Source: Rhodospirillaceae bacterium
Lineage (GTDB): Bacteria > Pseudomonadota > Alphaproteobacteria > MPNO01 > UBA2964
Direction of reading: 5' to 3'
DNA: 11,972 nucleotides
Assembly: GCA_002712335.1 (NCBI GenBank)
Contig: PATI01000012.1
Span: forward strand, 12,797-24,768
Part shown: piece by piece, positions 6,271 through 11,972 of the stretch
Position numbering within the stretch: the first letter of the stretch is position 1
Layout: each line of letters begins with the position of its first letter
Translations under genes and position numbers: made by a program
Notes under the pieces: generated by a model
The model's database searches: none
What the model was told of the DNA's origin: nothing
Seen by the model: the letters and a program-made list of their open reading frames with translations, nothing else

Positions 6271-7179
6271 CTAGTCAAATGCCCGATTATCAACGATTTC
6301 TTCATAACTCGCATTGGCCATGGTCATATCCCAACCAACAGTCCAATTATAAGTATCATCCCAGCGTTCCTTTGTGTAGGGCTGGGGCGGCGCGTGCAAT
6401 AACCTTTGATGACGAAAATCTTGGGCTTCTAGCCTTCCACCAGTTTCATTGACAAAATAGTGAATGTAAGGTGTTGGATCATTTGCCAAAACCTCGCACG
6501 CACGTGCTTGAGCGCGGAACATTGCCGCCAAGGTAGGACCGTCAAGGTCATCGCCCGCCGCCTCCGCTCGGGTTGAATGTGCCTCCATCAATATGCGGAA
6601 TCCCTCTTTTTCTGCGACGCTAATCCAAGGCTCCATCAAACTCACACCAGCAACTTCGCCTCTCCTGAGCGCTTCAATCCTTTGCGGCATTGACCCCGCA
6701 TTTGTTACTTTAACGTGTTCTTTCGCCAAAAAGCCTTCAATCATCTTCAAAGTGACAAAATGTGAACCATTATTAGGAGTTACGGCAATAGGCTTCCCCT
6801 TAAGCATTTCTGGTTCATAAATATCGGAATCTGAATTTACTACGATTGCGAACTTCGACATTGATGCACCAAGAGAGACTATTTTTCTCGATCTTAAACC
6901 GCCTGCCTCTGCTTCAACTGCACGTTTAACAATACCCCATTCACACATCCTAAATTGGTCGATGCCTCCCTCATTATAAACGGAGTCAAGGGGCCGTTCA
7001 AAAATTGTATCAAATTTTACAGTGTGAGAGGTAGTTACCTGTGCCATACCCGGAGTTGTTACAAACTCAATATCAAGCCCTTCATCTTTGAAAAATCCTT
7101 CATCTCGGGCCACCAAAACCGGTAAATCATGTACAGCATTCATAATTGCCAACTTTACCGGAGTACCATTAACTGTCAT
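6271..7179 (-). CDS. NMT1/THI5-like (SsuA/TauA-type) periplasmic-binding-protein-fold protein without signal peptide
   Basis: The 302 residues read as a type-II periplasmic-binding-protein fold of the nitrate/sulfonate/taurine group: VARDEGFFKDEGLDIEF (23-39), a lobe crossing near YEPEMLKGKPIAV (121-133), and LRRGEVAGVSLMEPWISVAEKEGFRIL (171-197). The N-terminus (MTVNGTPVKLAIM) enters the first strand directly, with no hydrophobic signal segment or lipobox, and AGGGG 6 nt upstream supports this ATG. No permease or ATPase gene is nearby. The protein is therefore probably cytoplasmic. Some relatives with this fold are enzymes (4,5-dihydroxyphthalate decarboxylase, the yeast THI5 type). A decarboxylase or binding protein acting on a Rieske-pathway compound is possible. 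The CCCFC motif of THI5 is absent. The fold is fairly sure; the role is open. Confidence 0.75.
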   Translation of the reverse strand: MTVNGTPVKLAIMNAVHDLPVLVARDEGFFKDEGLDIEFVTTPGMAQVTTSHTVKFDTIFERPLDSVYNEGGIDQFRMCEWGIVKRAVEAEAGGLRSRKIVSLGASMSKFAIVVNSDSDIYEPEMLKGKPIAVTPNNGSHFVTLKMIEGFLAKEHVKVTNAGSMPQRIEALRRGEVAGVSLMEPWISVAEKEGFRILMEAHSTRAEAAGDDLDGPTLAAMFRAQARACEVLANDPTPYIHYFVNETGGRLEAQDFRHQRLLHAPPQPYTKERWDDTYNWTVGWDMTMANASYEEIVDNRAFD

Positions 7180-7336
7180 TTTTTTCCCCTATTTCTTTGA
7201 AACCTAGGATCTTCTCTACTGGAAAAACAAAACCCTAGTTGCTTAAACCATATTTTTAATATCAGTGAGAATAAATGTCACTAATCACTTCCAAATTACT
7301 GACAATCTAATAGGCAAATCATAGCAAAAAATCAAA
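7180..7336. other. Non-coding spacer between two minus-strand genes
   Basis: This 157-nt AT-rich stretch has no credible reading frame. It contains AGTGA (7264-7268) and TCACT (7278-7282), a short dyad, with a further TCACT-like copy just after it (ATCACT, 7284-7289). On the minus strand, GTGACA followed after 17 nt by TAAAAA is a weak promoter for the gene at 7179. It suggests that the two minus-strand genes may not share a single message. Confidence 0.3.
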
Positions 7337-7627
7337 CTAGCAACAATCAGCGTCACCATTATCCTCTAGTGACGGCAGCAGCCATTTGATCGGCACATCA
7401 TCCTCTGTGACCTCGCATACCCTCAAAAATATCTTTTGTCGATATCTAGTATCATTTTTCCAAAAAATAATATTTGTTTCAAAAGGTGGGAAGCCCGGTT
7501 TATTTCCGGTGTCCTCGGACACTAGAATGATGTCGTTCGACTCAATCTGAAAACGGATTCTATAAATTGTCTCAATCCTTGAAATATCATTGAGATTATT
7601 TTTTTCCGCGACAAGACGTTTGAACAT
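7337..7627 (-). CDS. Hypothetical 96-residue protein
   Basis: I do not recognise this protein. It starts MFKRLVAEKNNLND, continues with alternating polar and hydrophobic residues that suggest beta strands (YRIRFQIESNDIILVSED, 22-39; ETNIIFWKN, 50-58; RQKIFLRVCEV, 63-73), and ends acidic with GDADCC. It has no signal peptide or membrane segment. Support for it being real: GAGG 9 nt before the ATG, codons resembling the neighbours, a perfect TATAAT on the same strand at 7674-7669 about 42 nt upstream, and no better frame in the interval. It may be a small soluble partner of the downstream binding-fold protein. It could also be a chance frame, though 96 codons in AT-rich DNA with a good ribosome site makes that less likely. 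Confidence 0.6.
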   Translation of the reverse strand: MFKRLVAEKNNLNDISRIETIYRIRFQIESNDIILVSEDTGNKPGFPPFETNIIFWKNDTRYRQKIFLRVCEVTEDDVPIKWLLPSLEDNGDADCC

Positions 7628-7668
7628 TCCTAATAACCTCTATGGTACCTTTTCGCATCCATCGATAT

Positions 7669-7692
7669 ATTATAAAGGCAAAAACTTTATAA
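7669..7692. promoter_or_regulatory. Palindrome overlapping a minus-strand -10 box
   Basis: The perfect 8-bp arms TTATAAAG (7670-7677) and CTTTATAA (7685-7692) flank a 7-bp centre. The minus-strand hexamer TATAAT (7674-7669) overlaps the left arm and would drive the 96-residue gene, although no good -35 is visible. A regulator bound here would cover that core promoter and lie about 40 bp upstream of the -10 candidate for the dehydrogenase, so it could control both directions. Confidence 0.45.
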
Positions 7693-7707
7693 ATTCTAGG
7701 TCTTACC

Positions 7708-7734
7708 TTGCTTGTAAACCGTTGCTTTGATAAT
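7708..7734 (+). promoter_or_regulatory. Promoter candidate for the dehydrogenase operon
   Basis: TTGCTT (7708-7713) and GATAAT (7729-7734, five of six consensus bases) are separated by 15 nt, which is short of the ideal 17. Transcription would begin about 26 nt before the GTG at 7768. Confidence 0.3.
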
Positions 7735-7767
7735 TCTTAGTCAACTTTATACAATGGAGATACTAGT

Positions 7768-8874
7768 GTGGTAGAAAAAGTAACTGCGGCGGTACGCATC
7801 GCACCCCAGGTAACCGAGTTTAGAGAATATGACATGCCGGACATACCGCCCGAGGCTGCCCTACTAAAGGTGGAGGTTGCAGGAATCTGTGGCACCGACG
7901 TTAAGTTCTACTCAAAACCACCCTTTGAGGGCCCAGTGATTATGGGGCATGAAAATATTGGCTACATTGCAAAAGCCGGTAAAATATTTCAGGAACGAAG
8001 AGGTTTAAAAGAAGGAGACATGGTGTTCGCCGAACATTATGTTGGTTGCATGAATTGCGAATGGTGCCACAAGGGAGAGTATCGCCTTTGCATGTATACA
8101 GATTGGCGGAAGTATCCCGAAGGGCTTCGATTTGGTTATACACTCGCAGAGAGGGCACCCCATTTGTTTGGTGGTTTTGCCGAATACATGTACCTACCCT
8201 GGAATTCAGTTTTACACAAAATCCCCGACGGCCTTTCAGCCGAACATGCGGGTGTTGTTACACCGATGGCTAACGGCATTCAATGGGCAATTTTTGATTG
8301 CGGCGTAGGCTATGATAGCCGCGTCTTAATTCAAGGACCCGGACAGCAGGGCCTTTGTAATACAATAGCTTCAAAGACTGCCGGAGCCTCACTGATTATA
8401 GTCACAGGGACCAGTAAAGATACCAAACGCCTGCAAGTCGCTAAAAACCTCGGGGCTGATGTGGTCATTAATGTTCAGGAAGAAGATCCACTTGAAAAAA
8501 TCATGGAAGTGACAGGAGGCGAAGGTGTTGATGTATCTTTAGATTGTACGGCTGGGGCTGGCACAATTCCCGTATTACTTGGAATAGAAGCTCTTAAACG
8601 TAAAGGCGGTACACTACAGATACAAGGCGAAGATGTTCAGGATTTTCCGAATTTTCCTCTTGGCAAGATTGGAAACAAGTATATTACTGTAAAGGCGGCG
8701 CGTGGACACAATTATGAAAGTTGCGAGCTTGCCTTGAAGCAACTAAATACTGACCGCTACGACATTAGCCAAATAACCACTCATAAATATGGCCTTAAGG
8801 ACACGCATGATGCGATAAATTCGGTAGGCGGAAGTGGCGAGGTGATTCACGTTTCTCTTATGCCATGGCAATAA
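7768..8874 (+). CDS. Zinc-type alcohol dehydrogenase (medium-chain dehydrogenase/reductase family)
   Basis: The 368-residue enzyme starts at GTG, with GGAGA (7756-7760) 7 nt upstream. C41 (GICGTD) and H61-E62 (MGHEN) are catalytic-zinc ligands. C94, C97, C100 and C108 are the complete structural-zinc lobe. The third catalytic ligand is unclear: where sorbitol-type enzymes have Glu in an EP motif, this one has HAGVVTPMANG with Thr165. The Rossmann loop is GPGQQG (190-195). VTGTSKDTKRL after the second strand lacks the acidic residue typical of NAD enzymes, so NADP use is possible. MDR enzymes oxidise alcohols or polyols, or reduce aldehydes, in the cytoplasm. A CobW-type GTPase follows after 3 nt in the same frame, which suggests coexpression. 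Family certain, substrate unknown. Confidence 0.92.
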   Translation: MVEKVTAAVRIAPQVTEFREYDMPDIPPEAALLKVEVAGICGTDVKFYSKPPFEGPVIMGHENIGYIAKAGKIFQERRGLKEGDMVFAEHYVGCMNCEWCHKGEYRLCMYTDWRKYPEGLRFGYTLAERAPHLFGGFAEYMYLPWNSVLHKIPDGLSAEHAGVVTPMANGIQWAIFDCGVGYDSRVLIQGPGQQGLCNTIASKTAGASLIIVTGTSKDTKRLQVAKNLGADVVINVQEEDPLEKIMEVTGGEGVDVSLDCTAGAGTIPVLLGIEALKRKGGTLQIQGEDVQDFPNFPLGKIGNKYITVKAARGHNYESCELALKQLNTDRYDISQITTHKYGLKDTHDAINSVGGSGEVIHVSLMPWQ

Positions 8875-8877
8875 CAA

Positions 8878-9882
8878 GTGTCAGGAGGAACCAAAAACGA
8901 TCAAAGAATACCAGTCACTGTTTTGACAGGGTTTCTTGGATCAGGAAAAACCACACTTCTTAATCGAATTCTAGATGAAAAGTCAGGTAAGGACTTGGCA
9001 ATCATAGTCAATGAGTTTGGCGATATAGGTATTGATGGGGAACTCATAAAATCAGGTGAAGAGGAACTGATAGAACTAAGTAATGGCTGCGTTTGTTGTG
9101 TCATTCGCGGTGATCTAATACGTACGATACGATCACTGCTCGAAAATAAGCCAAATCTAGATGGCATAATTATAGAAACAACAGGACTAGCTAACCCAAG
9201 CCCGGTTATTCAAACCATGGTGATTGATCAAGTTATATGCGGACAATGCCGTTTGGACTCTGTAGTTTGTGTCGTTGACGCTGTTCACATTCTAGATCAA
9301 CTAGAAACTGGCCCGGATGCCGCCGATCAGATTGCCTTCTGCGACCATATAGTCCTTAATAAAGTCGCTGATACATCAGAATCCATAAAAAAAATTAAAA
9401 ATATCGTGCAGCAGTTAAACCCTCTTGCCAAATTAACTTTGACAAACCATTCAAATATTCCGTCAAAGGCAGTTATTAATTGTTATGGTTTCGACCTTGA
9501 TCGAATTGAAAAAAACTTATCACCAATAATCGACGAAAAAATAACTATACATGACCAAACTAATCATATTGATCGCAGCGGTATTACTAGCCTATCGCTG
9601 ACAACTAACAAACCCATAGATGAGGAGAAGCTCGAAAACTGGCTGCAGGATCTATTATTTCGTTATGGAAACGATATTTTGAGAACCAAGGGTATTTTTA
9701 ATATAGTCGGAAAAGATCGTAAGCTTTTAGTGCAAGCTGTCCAAATGATGATTGAAGGTGATTTTGGCGACGAATGGGGTCACGAAGAACGTTTAACACG
9801 ATTAGTCTTCATCGGTCGCAACCTAAAAACTGATGAATTAAGAGAGGGCTTTCAATCCTGTCAGCCAAAACTTGCTGCTTAA
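8878..9882 (+). CDS. CobW/COG0523-type G3E GTPase, putative metal chaperone
   Basis: The 334-residue G3E-family GTPase is of the kind that inserts metal ions into client proteins. Walker A is GFLGSGKTT (18-26), NEFG is at 45-48, the metal-binding CxCC is C71-V-C73-C74 inside NGCVCC, and ETTG is at 100-103. The base-recognition motif reads NKVAD (161-165) rather than NKxD, an apparent one-residue shift. An extra CGQC (121-124) sits just before the VVDA strand. A CobW C-terminal domain follows (about 235-318, GIFNIVG...RLTRLVFIGRN). There is no histidine-rich tail. The GTG start is 3 nt after the dehydrogenase stop and has no upstream Shine-Dalgarno; an AGGAGG occurs just inside the gene (8883-8888). 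Translational coupling to the dehydrogenase is likely. A role in supplying zinc to it is inference. Confidence 0.88.
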   Translation: MSGGTKNDQRIPVTVLTGFLGSGKTTLLNRILDEKSGKDLAIIVNEFGDIGIDGELIKSGEEELIELSNGCVCCVIRGDLIRTIRSLLENKPNLDGIIIETTGLANPSPVIQTMVIDQVICGQCRLDSVVCVVDAVHILDQLETGPDAADQIAFCDHIVLNKVADTSESIKKIKNIVQQLNPLAKLTLTNHSNIPSKAVINCYGFDLDRIEKNLSPIIDEKITIHDQTNHIDRSGITSLSLTTNKPIDEEKLENWLQDLLFRYGNDILRTKGIFNIVGKDRKLLVQAVQMMIEGDFGDEWGHEERLTRLVFIGRNLKTDELREGFQSCQPKLAA

Positions 9883-9927
9883 AAAAAAATTAAAGTTTGG
9901 ATTATTTCGTAATAATGCCAACTTTAA
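9881..9927 (-). terminator. Rho-independent-type terminator facing the minus strand
   Basis: The arms 9890-9906 and 9911-9927 pair at 15 of 17 positions (outer block TTAAAGTT/AACTTTAA, inner block ATTATT/AATAAT) around a TCGT loop. On the minus strand the hairpin is followed by nine T (9889-9881). The plus strand lacks such a tract after the hairpin. The site therefore best terminates leftward transcription, though it could also fold at the 3' end of the CobW message. Confidence 0.55.
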
Positions 9928-9970
9928 AACAGACAAATTTTTGTGAAATCAATACATTTAGGAATATAAA

Positions 9971-10522
9971 ATGACCAGAATACCTCCCCTTAGCCGTAAT
10001 GAAATGGATCAAGTCCAAGGAAAAATCTATGACCGAATAGTGGGAGACAATGGACGAGTGGGTTTCGGGCCAGCTATCGGATATGCATATTCTGGTCCGG
10101 TTTGGGATCTTCACAATCTCTCTAGCTCGTTCTTACTAGACTGTTCGATCACCAATACTCAGGTTAGAATAATCTCTCTTCTTACCGTAAAACATTGGAA
10201 AGCCTCCTATCCTTGGAGTGCACAAGCTAAAACAGCATTAGGGGCGGGCCTAAATGAAAAGATTATCAAAGCTATTAATGAAGGAAAAAAACCCGATTTT
10301 GAAAATATCGATGATGCCACAATTTATTTAGTAACAAAGGAATTACTCGAAACAGGCAACTTATCAGATAAAACCTTTGAAGGATCTGAGCAAACTCTTG
10401 GTAGAAAAAAATTAGTTACAATCGTTCACACTATTGGACATTTCTGTACTACTGCTATGATGGCGAATTTAGTTGGGTGCGTCCCGCCAGAAGATGCATT
10501 TTCAAAACTGAACGCAAATTAA
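9971..10522 (+). CDS. Carboxymuconolactone decarboxylase/AhpD-like protein
   Basis: The 183 residues carry the helical AhpD-like core around TQVRIISLLTVKHWKASYPWSAQAKTALGAGL (63-94), the usual place of the CMD signature, then a long helix pair (115-128 and 147-170, including IVHTIGHFCTTAMMANLVG). There is no CxxC, so it is not an AhpD peroxidase of the cysteine type. The usual EW..H of the decarboxylase branch is replaced: residues 81-85 read PWSAQ, so both the glutamate and the histidine are missing. AGGA with a suitable spacer precedes the ATG. The gene lies 88 nt after CobW on the same strand and may belong to that operon. Stand-alone CMD-like proteins are common beside oxygenases and hydrolases, but few have assigned reactions. 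I infer no specific activity. Confidence 0.75.
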   Translation: MTRIPPLSRNEMDQVQGKIYDRIVGDNGRVGFGPAIGYAYSGPVWDLHNLSSSFLLDCSITNTQVRIISLLTVKHWKASYPWSAQAKTALGAGLNEKIIKAINEGKKPDFENIDDATIYLVTKELLETGNLSDKTFEGSEQTLGRKKLVTIVHTIGHFCTTAMMANLVGCVPPEDAFSKLNAN

Positions 10523-10588
10523 GATATGCAAAATCTCACCCGAAATATTTGAATTAAAGGGAGCGGATGACATTTTACAATGCTCTTG

Positions 10589-11917
10589 CTAATCATTGAA
10601 ATTTTCTCTTAAAGTCGACCCGCTATATTCCTTTTTAGACAACCCACGTCTTTGAAGTTCGGGCACCACCTTTTGAACAAAATCCTTAATATTTTCTGAT
10701 GCATGAAAGCCGCGCGCTAAAATAAACCCGCCGTTAGCCCCCGTTTCATAGTGTATCATCTCTAGTTTATCTACTATTTCTTTAGGAGTGCCTTCTGCAA
10801 CCATAACTCTCTGGGACATGTAATCCCGCGCAAACTCACGAACTGTGATTTTGGGATCTGTTGTTTTTAAAAGTTCGTCAAAAGTCCCAAGATTACCCTT
10901 TTGTTCTCGTACTTTGTCTGCAAAGTCTGCCAAAGTCATCGTTGGGTCTGCAAGGGAGAAGTCGACACCAAACCATTGGGACATTTCTATTAAACCGCCT
11001 TCAATTGGCACAGAATCAAGAAATTGTTTTTCTTTATCTCGAGCCTCGGACAAAGATTCCGCCACCTGCGTTCTTACTGACCAAAGAATTCCGAGATCCC
11101 GTGGTTGTCGGCCAAATTTTAATAATTTTGAATCTATGGCATTCCGGTGTTGTTTCATGCTTGCTATTGTACGCCGGGTACTAAACTGCAAATCTGCATA
11201 TTTGGCCGCTAAATCCATTCCCGGGCCGGACTGCCCAGCCTGAATAATTAAAGGCCGCTGCTGTGGTGAGGGCATCGCCGGTAATGGGCCCCTTACATTA
11301 AAATAATCACCTCTGAAATCGAGTCGGTGTACCTTTTTAGGGTCTAGAAACTCACCTGTATCTCTATTTAGAATTACAGCATCCGGCTCAATACTATCCC
11401 ACAACAAACATGTAACTTCCAAAAACTCTTGGGCCCTTCGGTAGCGTTCGCCATGGTCCATCATCTCTTCAAAACCCCAATTCATGGCTTCCCATTTGTA
11501 AGCTGAAGTAACTGCATTCCAAGCAATTCGACCACGAGTAACGTGATCTAGCGCGTTAAAAATACGGGCACAATGAAAAGGGTGATGATAGGTTGTAGAC
11601 ATAGTTAGCGCATACCCCACCCCTTCGGTTAACCTCGCTAAAATCGATATCATTGGTGTCATGTCATGGCGAGGCCATTTCACCCCTCGGCTGACAACAG
11701 CATTATGATTACCCCCAAAATCTTCTGAGGTACCTCCTGTATCACCGAAAAACAGTAAATCCATGCGGCCCTGCTGGGCTAATTTTGCAATTTCTTCGTA
11801 AAATTCGGAAGTGCTGTAGTAGTTAAATCCCTCCCAAGACCCAGGCATTTTCCAAAGAAAATCGGTATGGAGAAAAGAAAGATCGGCTGCGAGATGGATA
11901 GTTTCACGCTCTGACAT
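10589..11917 (-). CDS. Luciferase-like FMNH2-dependent monooxygenase, NtaA/SnaA/DszA family
   Basis: The 442 residues match the length of the nitrilotriacetate/dibenzothiophene-sulfone monooxygenase group. Clear family blocks are LLFFGDTGG (54-62), TEGVGYALTMSTTYHHPFHCARIFNALDHVTRGRIAWNAVTS (97-138), HGERYRRAQEFLEVTCLLWDS (155-175), GDYFNVRGPLP (203-213), RPLIIQAGQSGPGMDLAAKYAD (221-242) and, near the end, TPKEIVDKLE (377-386). These enzymes are cytoplasmic and use reduced FMN and O2 to cleave C-N or C-S bonds or add oxygen. They need a flavin reductase, and none is in this window. GAGG, 8 nt before the ATG on the minus strand, supports the start. The gene converges with the CMD-like gene. 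The exact substrate cannot be read. Confidence 0.92.
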   Translation of the reverse strand: MSERETIHLAADLSFLHTDFLWKMPGSWEGFNYYSTSEFYEEIAKLAQQGRMDLLFFGDTGGTSEDFGGNHNAVVSRGVKWPRHDMTPMISILARLTEGVGYALTMSTTYHHPFHCARIFNALDHVTRGRIAWNAVTSAYKWEAMNWGFEEMMDHGERYRRAQEFLEVTCLLWDSIEPDAVILNRDTGEFLDPKKVHRLDFRGDYFNVRGPLPAMPSPQQRPLIIQAGQSGPGMDLAAKYADLQFSTRRTIASMKQHRNAIDSKLLKFGRQPRDLGILWSVRTQVAESLSEARDKEKQFLDSVPIEGGLIEMSQWFGVDFSLADPTMTLADFADKVREQKGNLGTFDELLKTTDPKITVREFARDYMSQRVMVAEGTPKEIVDKLEMIHYETGANGGFILARGFHASENIKDFVQKVVPELQRRGLSKKEYSGSTLRENFND

Positions 11918-11972
11918 TTTCTTAGCCTCTTATTTTTACAAAACCTATTTTTCCACAAGATTCCGGATATAG

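Noticed and set aside
7264..7289. AGTGA/TCACT repeats as an operator
   Set aside because: The arms are only 5 bp; noted in the spacer entry but not strong enough to stand alone.
10559..10587. Possible hairpin GGGAGC/GCTCTT between convergent genes
   Set aside because: It needs two G-T wobbles and a 17-nt loop and has no T-tract, so it is not a credible terminator.
10845..11243. 132- and 107-residue plus-strand ORFs
   Set aside because: Both are antisense to the flavin monooxygenase, whose conserved blocks cover this region.

Overview
The window is about 12 kb of bacterial DNA with a GC content in the low-to-mid 40s by eye. It is densely coded on both strands and uses ATG, GTG and TTG starts with recognisable Shine-Dalgarno sites. 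It holds eleven protein genes, one of them cut by the left edge. I see no tRNA, rRNA, CRISPR array, insertion sequence, transcription-factor gene or membrane transporter. Almost every gene belongs to a redox or catabolic family: two Rieske oxygenases, an old-yellow-enzyme flavin reductase, two dehydrogenases, a luciferase-like flavin monooxygenase, an alpha/beta hydrolase and a carboxymuconolactone-decarboxylase-like protein. This mix suits an aerobic heterotroph that degrades aromatic or other recalcitrant organic compounds. Low-GC marine Alphaproteobacteria or SAR202-type lineages rich in such oxygenases are possible hosts, but nothing in the window fixes the taxon.

Layout, left to right. 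(1) At 1-488 (+) lies the C-terminal part of a 4Fe-4S electron-transfer subunit with a carboxypeptidase-regulatory-like beta-sandwich. (2) At 517-1803 (-) is a phthalate-4,5-dioxygenase-type Rieske oxygenase, transcribed divergently from an alpha/beta hydrolase at 2026-2880 (+); their spacer carries two separate palindromes. (3) At 2905-4029 (-) is an OYE-family NADPH:flavin oxidoreductase, divergent from a second Rieske oxygenase at 4197-5390 (+), which is followed after 11 nt by an SDR dehydrogenase at 5402-6178 (+). (4) A large hairpin at 6191-6242 separates this from two minus-strand genes: a substrate-binding-protein-like protein without a signal peptide (6271-7179) and an unrecognised 96-residue protein (7337-7627). 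(5) Divergent from these, with another palindrome in the spacer, runs a probable operon: zinc-type alcohol dehydrogenase (7768-8874), CobW/G3E metal-chaperone GTPase (8878-9882) and a carboxymuconolactone-decarboxylase-like protein (9971-10522). (6) An NtaA/SnaA/DszA-type flavin monooxygenase (10589-11917, -) closes the window.

A plausible joint role, inferred only, is a catabolic accessory region. The Rieske enzymes and the flavin monooxygenase would oxygenate ring or hetero-atom substrates. The SDR and the zinc dehydrogenase would oxidise diols or alcohols, the OYE enzyme would reduce activated alkenes, and the hydrolase would cut ring-fission-type products. No Rieske reductase, separate ferredoxin or flavin reductase is present, so electron donors must be encoded elsewhere.

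The most unusual points are the tight coupling of a CobW-type GTPase to a zinc dehydrogenase, the signal-less substrate-binding-protein fold, several proteins with substituted catalytic positions, palindromes overlapping promoter-like sequences in two of the three divergent spacers, and a terminator-like hairpin that faces the minus strand in front of a plus-strand gene.
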